Source: Shewanella sp. MTB7
GTDB lineage: Bacteria; Pseudomonadota; Gammaproteobacteria; Enterobacterales; Shewanellaceae
Assembly (NCBI RefSeq): GCF_027571385.1
Contig: NZ_CP085636.1
Location: forward strand, 2,108,001 to 2,172,000
Direction of reading: 5' to 3'
Length of the DNA stretch: 64,000 nucleotides
The notes beneath the pieces are model-generated. The model did no database searches and had not been told where the DNA came from. It saw only the letters and a list, made by a program, of their open reading frames with translations. Shown in pieces: positions 59,520 through 64,000 of the stretch. The stretch's first letter is position 1; each line of letters begins with the position of its first letter. The position numbers and the translations under genes are program-made.

Positions 59520-60335
59520 GTGAGCCTCATTAATCCGTTAAATAGTGCGCAAACGTTAGGTGGAACTTCGCAGACATCAAATCAGTCTGTGGCGCCAGCA
59601 AAACAAACAGCATCGGCGGTTCAAGCTGCTACAACTCAAAGTGCTGAGCAGACTTCAACAACAGGTAATCCTTTTATTGATGCGATTCGTCTTCCTGATG
59701 AATCATCGACCCCAGAGCCAAATAATCAAGAGTTGACTCAGGAGGATTTCTTTTCATTACTGAGTCAACAGCTGTCGATGCAGGACCCTTTTAAGCCCGT
59801 CGATAACGACCAGATGATTGCACAAATGGCTTCGTTTTCGACAGTGGATGGCATTAATAATCTCAATGATGAAATTATTAATCTGAATACTGTTATGACG
59901 TCAAGCCAAGCGCTGCAAGCTTCAGGTCTCGTCGGGCAAAAAGTACTAATTCCATCAGATACAGGTAATGTCTCAGCTGAAGGTCGAGAGATCAAAGGGA
60001 TTATCAGTACTCCTGAAACAATCGAAAGTATCACAGTGCGTGTCGAGGATGATACCGGTCAGTTGATTAAGACTTTTACTGTTGATGGCAGTGCGGGGGG
60101 AAATATCGATGTCAGTTGGGATGGACTGAATAAAAATGGTGAACCAGTAGCCGATGGCAATTACTCCATCAAAGCTTCCGGTAAGGTTGATGGTAAGAGT
60201 GAAGAACTGGCCGTTTCAACTTATGCCCATGTCACCAGCGTTTCATTAGGTACGGCCAGTACTGGTGCCATCCTTAATTTACGTGGGGTTGGCGGGATTA
60301 AGATTGGTGATGTCTTAGCTGTCTCTGAAAGCTAA
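59520..60335 (+). CDS. flgD: Flagellar hook-capping protein FlgD
   Basis: The 271-residue hook scaffold begins at GTG 59520 behind AAGGAGG. The N terminus is low complexity (Ser, Thr, Gln). The capping domain starts at about residue 75 (LTQEDFFSLLSQQLSMQDPFKPVDNDQMIAQMA). The central FLG-D Ig-like and tudor-like domains follow (VSWDGLNKNGEPVADGNYSIKASG). It caps the growing hook and leaves when it is complete. Confidence 0.95.
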   Translation: MSLINPLNSAQTLGGTSQTSNQSVAPAKQTASAVQAATTQSAEQTSTTGNPFIDAIRLPDESSTPEPNNQELTQEDFFSLLSQQLSMQDPFKPVDNDQMIAQMASFSTVDGINNLNDEIINLNTVMTSSQALQASGLVGQKVLIPSDTGNVSAEGREIKGIISTPETIESITVRVEDDTGQLIKTFTVDGSAGGNIDVSWDGLNKNGEPVADGNYSIKASGKVDGKSEELAVSTYAHVTSVSLGTASTGAILNLRGVGGIKIGDVLAVSES

Positions 60336-60364
60336 TTAGAAATGAATTTAAATCGAGGTGAATT

Positions 60365-61726
60365 ATGTCGTTTAACATAGCATTGAGTGGTATTTCCGCT
60401 GCCCAGAAAGACTTAAATACTACAGCGAATAACATCGCTAACGTTAACAGCATCGGTTTTAAAGAATCTAGAGCTGAGTTTGCTGATGTTTACGCAAACT
60501 CAATTTTTGCTAATGGTAAAACTGCGGTTGGTGGTGGTGCTACGACGAGTCAGGTTGCTCAGCAGTTTCATCAAGGTAGTTTACAATTTACCAATAATGC
60601 CTTAGACATGGCGATCAATGGTGGCGGTTTCTTTGTCACATCTAGTGGATTGGATTCACAAGACCACACCTTTACTCGCGCAGGGGCTTTTAAGGTCGAC
60701 TCCAATAACTACTTGGTTGACTCTCAAGGTAATTTCTTGCAAACGTTCGGTGTAGATAAAGATGGGAATTCGACTTCTGTGAGCTTAACCACAACGAGTC
60801 CCGTTATTATTCCAGATTCGGCAGGTAGTCCAAAGAAAACAGATGGAATAGGCATACAGATGAATCTAAATGCGGCAGATTCAACATTAGATCCCGCTGC
60901 ATTTGATCCCAATGACCGTGATACTTATAACAATTCGACAGCGGTGACTATGTATGACTCTCTAGGTGAGCCTCATGTTATGACAACCTATTTTGTTCGT
61001 CCACCTCAAGCGGCATACACGGGTGCAAGCCACTGGGTCGCATTTTATGCCGTTGATGGTAAACAAGTTGATTTGGCCGGTGCCGCAGGTACGTACCAGA
61101 CCGATGCTAACAGTGATGGAACTGCTGACGGTACAGGCACTGCGACAAATGCTGGTGGCTGGAAAGGTTCGGTAATGACCTATAATGATACCGGTGCTTA
61201 TACTGGAAGCGATCCCGCTGTTATCTTAACTGAAGAGTTAGGTGTTAATGGTGCTGGTGTTTTAGGTCCTGGAGCCGATGGTACACAGAGTTTGACGGTT
61301 AAATTCAATAATCCGACTCAATATTCGTCTACTTTTGAAGTGACTGAATTAACTCAAGATGGCACCACCGTGGGTCGTTTGACTAATGTTGAAGTGGGCG
61401 CCGATGGCCTGATTAATGCCAGTTATAGTAATGGTTCCACAGTACCGCTAGCCCGAGTTGCTCTGGCTCGCTTTGCTAATGAACAAGGTTTGACTCAAGT
61501 GGGAAACACCTCTTGGAAGGCCAGTTTAGATTCAGGTATTGCACTCGCAGGTGAAGCAAACAGTGGTACATTTGGCAGTATACGTTCGTCAGCACTTGAG
61601 CAGTCAAATGTAGACTTGACGACTGAGCTGGTGGATCTTATCTCTGCCCAACGAAATTTTCAGGCTAACTCGAGAACGTTGGAAGTAAACAATACGCTGC
61701 AGCAGACGATACTTCAGATCCGTTAA
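60365..61726 (+). CDS. flgE: Flagellar hook protein FlgE
   Basis: The 453-residue protein has N-terminal FNIALSGISAAQKDLNTTANNIANVNSIGFKESRAEF, a large variable middle rich in Gly, Thr and Asn, and the C-terminal SALEQSNVDLTTELVDLISAQRNFQANSRTLEV. It forms the curved hook joining rod and filament. It ends the flgBCDE unit, with a strong terminator about 100 bases downstream. Confidence 0.96.
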   Translation: MSFNIALSGISAAQKDLNTTANNIANVNSIGFKESRAEFADVYANSIFANGKTAVGGGATTSQVAQQFHQGSLQFTNNALDMAINGGGFFVTSSGLDSQDHTFTRAGAFKVDSNNYLVDSQGNFLQTFGVDKDGNSTSVSLTTTSPVIIPDSAGSPKKTDGIGIQMNLNAADSTLDPAAFDPNDRDTYNNSTAVTMYDSLGEPHVMTTYFVRPPQAAYTGASHWVAFYAVDGKQVDLAGAAGTYQTDANSDGTADGTGTATNAGGWKGSVMTYNDTGAYTGSDPAVILTEELGVNGAGVLGPGADGTQSLTVKFNNPTQYSSTFEVTELTQDGTTVGRLTNVEVGADGLINASYSNGSTVPLARVALARFANEQGLTQVGNTSWKASLDSGIALAGEANSGTFGSIRSSALEQSNVDLTTELVDLISAQRNFQANSRTLEVNNTLQQTILQIR

Positions 61727-61828
61727 TCGCTGAGAAGAACAAGCCGTGGCTTAAAAGCTAAGGCGAATACGACTAGCGGTTACGGAACGCTTCGCTCACA
61801 GTAAAGTCAAAAGTAATGCCGTACATTT

Positions 61829-61864
61829 AAAGCAAAATCAAATAATTGATTTTGCTTTTTTATT
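61829..61864 (+). terminator. Terminator of flgBCDE
   Basis: A perfect 13-bp stem AAAGCAAAATCAA / TTGATTTTGCTTT with a 4-base loop runs into further T residues. It separates the flgBCDE transcript from the flgF promoter. Confidence 0.9.
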
Positions 61865-61941
61865 AGTCTTAAGTTTTTACCGTAAGCGCCAGCGTTCCGT
61901 CATCTGTTGACTCTTTATCTTAGCCTGCGAGACTTTCTAAT

Positions 61942-61956
61942 TGGCACGTAATTTGC
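61942..61956 (+). promoter_or_regulatory. Sigma-54 promoter of the flgFGH operon
   Basis: TGGCAC-GTAAT-TTGC is an exact match to the consensus, including the G after TGGCAC. It lies 51 bases upstream of the flgF start. Confidence 0.88.
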
Positions 61957-62006
61957 TCTATATTATTTAATATAGAGAATTAAGTGAAAGATTGACGGAG
62001 GAGCGG

Positions 62007-62750
62007 ATGGACAAATTACTCTACGTCGCGATGAGCGGCGCTAAGCAGAATATGAATTCGCTTGCGGTTCGTGCGAACAACTTAGCCAATGCCAATACTG
62101 ATGGTTTTAAAGCCAGTATGGCACAAGCCCGTTCGATGCAAGCCTTTGGTGAAGGTTTGCCAACCCGAGTATTTGCAATGACAGAGAGCCCATCGGCAGA
62201 TTTTTCTTCTGGTCCGATTAAGACGACTGGACGGGATCTTGATATTGCCGTTAATGGCAGTGGTTGGATTGCTGTGCAAGGTGCCGACGGGGGTGAAGCA
62301 TATACTCGTTCCGGGAGTTTAAGTTTTGATACCTCTGGTTTATTACGTAACGACAGAGGAAACCCAGTAATGGGGGATTCCGGTCCTATCGTACTACCGC
62401 TTCCTATTGAGAAAGTTGAAATAGCTCAAGATGGCATTATTTCGGTAAGGCCATTAGGGGCAACAGCTGAAGTGATTGAAGAGGTGGGTCGAATTAAGTT
62501 AGTTAACCCAGGCGATCAAAACATGATGAGAGGTGCTGATGGTCTATTCAGACAGATGTCAGGAGAGATAGCACCCGCAGATCCATTTGTTAGTGTTGAA
62601 AGTGGCGCTGTTGAAGGCAGTAATGTGAATGCTGTCGATGAGATGGTGTCTTTGATTAGTATACAACGTCAATTTGAGATGCAAGTCAAAATGATGAAAA
62701 CTGCTGAAGAGATGGACCAAGCATCAGCTTCGTTAATGCGCATTAGCTAG
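62007..62750 (+). CDS. flgF: Flagellar proximal rod protein FlgF
   Basis: The protein has 247 residues from ATG 62007, which has a GGAGGAG ribosome site; the frame is open 5 codons further but the standard FlgF start is MDKLLYVAMSGAKQNM. N-terminal motif LAVRANNLANANTDGFKASMAQ, C-terminal SGAVEGSNVNAVDEMVSLISIQRQFEMQVKMMK. It is part of the rod with FlgB, FlgC and FlgG, and is the first gene of the flgFGH unit. Confidence 0.95.
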   Translation: MDKLLYVAMSGAKQNMNSLAVRANNLANANTDGFKASMAQARSMQAFGEGLPTRVFAMTESPSADFSSGPIKTTGRDLDIAVNGSGWIAVQGADGGEAYTRSGSLSFDTSGLLRNDRGNPVMGDSGPIVLPLPIEKVEIAQDGIISVRPLGATAEVIEEVGRIKLVNPGDQNMMRGADGLFRQMSGEIAPADPFVSVESGAVEGSNVNAVDEMVSLISIQRQFEMQVKMMKTAEEMDQASASLMRIS

Positions 62751-62760
62751 GAGATATATT

Positions 62761-63549
62761 ATGCATCCGGCGTTATGGATAAGTAAGACTGGGTTAGATG
62801 CCCAGCAAACAGACATTTCAGTGATCTCCAATAATGTGGCTAATGCCAGTACCGTTGGCTATAAAAAAAGTCGTGCTGTTTTTGAAGACCTCTTATATCA
62901 AACCGTCAATCAGGCTGGCGGTGTGAGCGCATCAAATACTAAGCTGCCTAACGGTCTTAATATTGGTGCGGGGACAAAAGTGGTTGCCACGCAAAAAGTG
63001 TTTACTCAAGGCAACATGCTCACCACTGATAACTCTTTAGATTTGATGGTTGAAGGGCCTGGTTTTTTTGACATCCAGTTACCAGATGGGACCGCAGCTT
63101 ATACCCGAAATGGACAATTTACCTTAGATGATACGGGGCAAATAGTGACTTCTGGTTCCGGTTACGTGGTTCAGCCCTCAATTACAATTCCGGATAATGC
63201 AACAGGTATTACGGTTTCTGCTGAGGGTGAAGTTTCAGTTAAAACGCCGGGTACTGCAGAGAGTCAGGTGGTTGGTCAGTTAACTATGTCCGACTTTATT
63301 AATCCAAGTGGATTAGATCCTATGGGTCAGAATTTATATACTGAAACGGGAGCCAGTGGCACACCCATTCAGGGAACTGCCTCGTTAGATGGTATGGGAG
63401 CCATTCGTCAGGGAGCATTGGAAACATCGAATGTTAATGTGACCGAAGAACTGGTGAACTTGATAGAGAGTCAACGTATTTATGAGATGAACTCTAAGGT
63501 TATCTCTGCTGTCGATCAAATGCTGTCATATGTTAATCAAAACTTGTAG
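62761..63549 (+). CDS. flgG: Flagellar distal rod protein FlgG
   Basis: The 262-residue protein, starting [20 protein letters not shown], has [28 protein letters not shown] near the start and [32 protein letters not shown] at the end. These features are characteristic of FlgG, which forms the distal rod. The length equals that of typical FlgG (about 260). It lies 10 bases after flgF and 10 before flgH. Confidence 0.97.
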   Translation: MHPALWISKTGLDAQQTDISVISNNVANASTVGYKKSRAVFEDLLYQTVNQAGGVSASNTKLPNGLNIGAGTKVVATQKVFTQGNMLTTDNSLDLMVEGPGFFDIQLPDGTAAYTRNGQFTLDDTGQIVTSGSGYVVQPSITIPDNATGITVSAEGEVSVKTPGTAESQVVGQLTMSDFINPSGLDPMGQNLYTETGASGTPIQGTASLDGMGAIRQGALETSNVNVTEELVNLIESQRIYEMNSKVISAVDQMLSYVNQNL

Positions 63550-63559
63550 AGGCATCGAC

Positions 63560-64000
63560 ATGAATAAGTTATTGCTTTGGGGCATATTGATAATATTGTT
63601 TATGCCAGCATTAGTAGGCTGTAGTTCAACGGGGAGAAAACCCATTGCAGACGACCCTTATTATGCCCCGGTTTACCCAGAGGCTCCACCGACTAAAATT
63701 GCGGCAACAGGTTCAATGTACCAGGACAGTCGAGCATCTAGCCTCTATTCAGATATTAAAGCCTTGAAGGTGGGTGATATCATTACGGTGATCCTAATGG
63801 AGCAGACTCAAGCAAAGAAAAGTGCTAACAATGAGATTAAAAAAGGCACGGACTTAAGTTTGGATCCTATCTATGCAGGTGGTGGTAATATTACGATTGG
63901 TGGGCAACCTATCGATTTGAAATATTCAGACAGTATGAACACTAAACGGCAATCTGATGCAGATCAAAGTAATAGCTTATCTGGCAGTATCTCCGCAAAT
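63560..64000 (+). CDS. flgH: Flagellar L-ring protein FlgH (partial)
   Basis: The frame is open from ATG 63560 to the window end (147 codons). It begins with a lipoprotein signal peptide ([21 protein letters not shown]). The L-ring domain follows ([34 protein letters not shown]). FlgH lines the outer-membrane bushing of the rod. A GTAGAGG-like site precedes the start. The C-terminal third lies outside the window. Confidence 0.93.
   Translation, partial: MNKLLLWGILIILFMPALVGCSSTGRKPIADDPYYAPVYPEAPPTKIAATGSMYQDSRASSLYSDIKALKVGDIITVILMEQTQAKKSANNEIKKGTDLSLDPIYAGGGNITIGGQPIDLKYSDSMNTKRQSDADQSNSLSGSISAN

Noticed and set aside
1..64000. CRISPR array or rRNA genes
   Set aside because: I saw no series of regularly spaced identical repeats with unique spacers and no rRNA-like sequence. 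The longest regular array is the three-copy 21-bp repeat at 47299-47356.

Overview
The window looks like a chromosomal segment of a marine gammaproteobacterium close to Shewanella. The evidence is the mltF-purL neighbourhood, cydABX with a perfect FNR/EtrA-type box, a polar-flagellum cluster with the Vibrio/Shewanella-type H-ring genes flgT, flgO and flgP, sigma-54 and sigma-28 flagellar promoters, and a Maf/legionaminic-type glycosylation operon. No database search was possible; assignments rest on motifs, lengths and gene order.

Layout. 1-675: 5' part of mltF, reverse strand. 1110-4994: purL. 5417-5494: a probable 25-residue small gene with its own terminator. 6281-9123: cydABX. 9211-9486: a TfoX C-terminal-like protein. 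9650-11653: a Cache-domain chemoreceptor. 11883-16941: RND pump, adaptor and divergent TetR repressor with two palindromic operators. 17004-18110: two small conserved proteins. 18283-30172: an eleven-gene reverse-strand operon for a nonulosonic acid (legionaminic-like) activated as CMP-sugar, ending in a Maf-type flagellin glycosyltransferase. 30885-31706: an HNH nuclease with a zinc-finger-like N terminus. 31981-35838: a compact operon of a URO-D-family methyltransferase, a soluble histidine kinase and a second URO-D methyltransferase fused to a corrinoid-binding module that lacks the usual cobalt-ligating His. 36436-37689: a dicarboxylate/amino-acid symporter between two decayed 3' ends of a tyrosine integrase.

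38309-49666 is an integrated mobile element about 11.4 kb long. It sits in the 3' end of tRNA-Arg(CCU) and is bounded by a 15-bp direct repeat. It carries an intact tyrosine integrase at the end far from the tRNA, a P2 gpA-like HUH replication endonuclease, an AlpA-like regulator with 21-bp-phased operator or iteron repeats, several unknown genes and one defence cargo. The cargo is a SLATT-type membrane protein followed by two reverse transcriptases with YVDD active sites, matching the DRT3 anti-phage architecture. Just downstream of the second RT, on the same strand, is a 12-bp-stem RNA structure holding an ACACAC tract. This is the best candidate for the system's non-coding template RNA and the most interesting signal in the window.

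49873-64000 is flagellar and chemotaxis: flgT, a GSCFA-domain gene with its own flagellar-type sigma-54 promoter, flgOP, flgAMN (reverse), cheV, cheR, then flgBCDE and flgFGH (flgH runs off the end). The glycosylation operon, the GSCFA gene and this cluster probably serve one glycosylated polar flagellum; the link is inferred from gene content and promoters.
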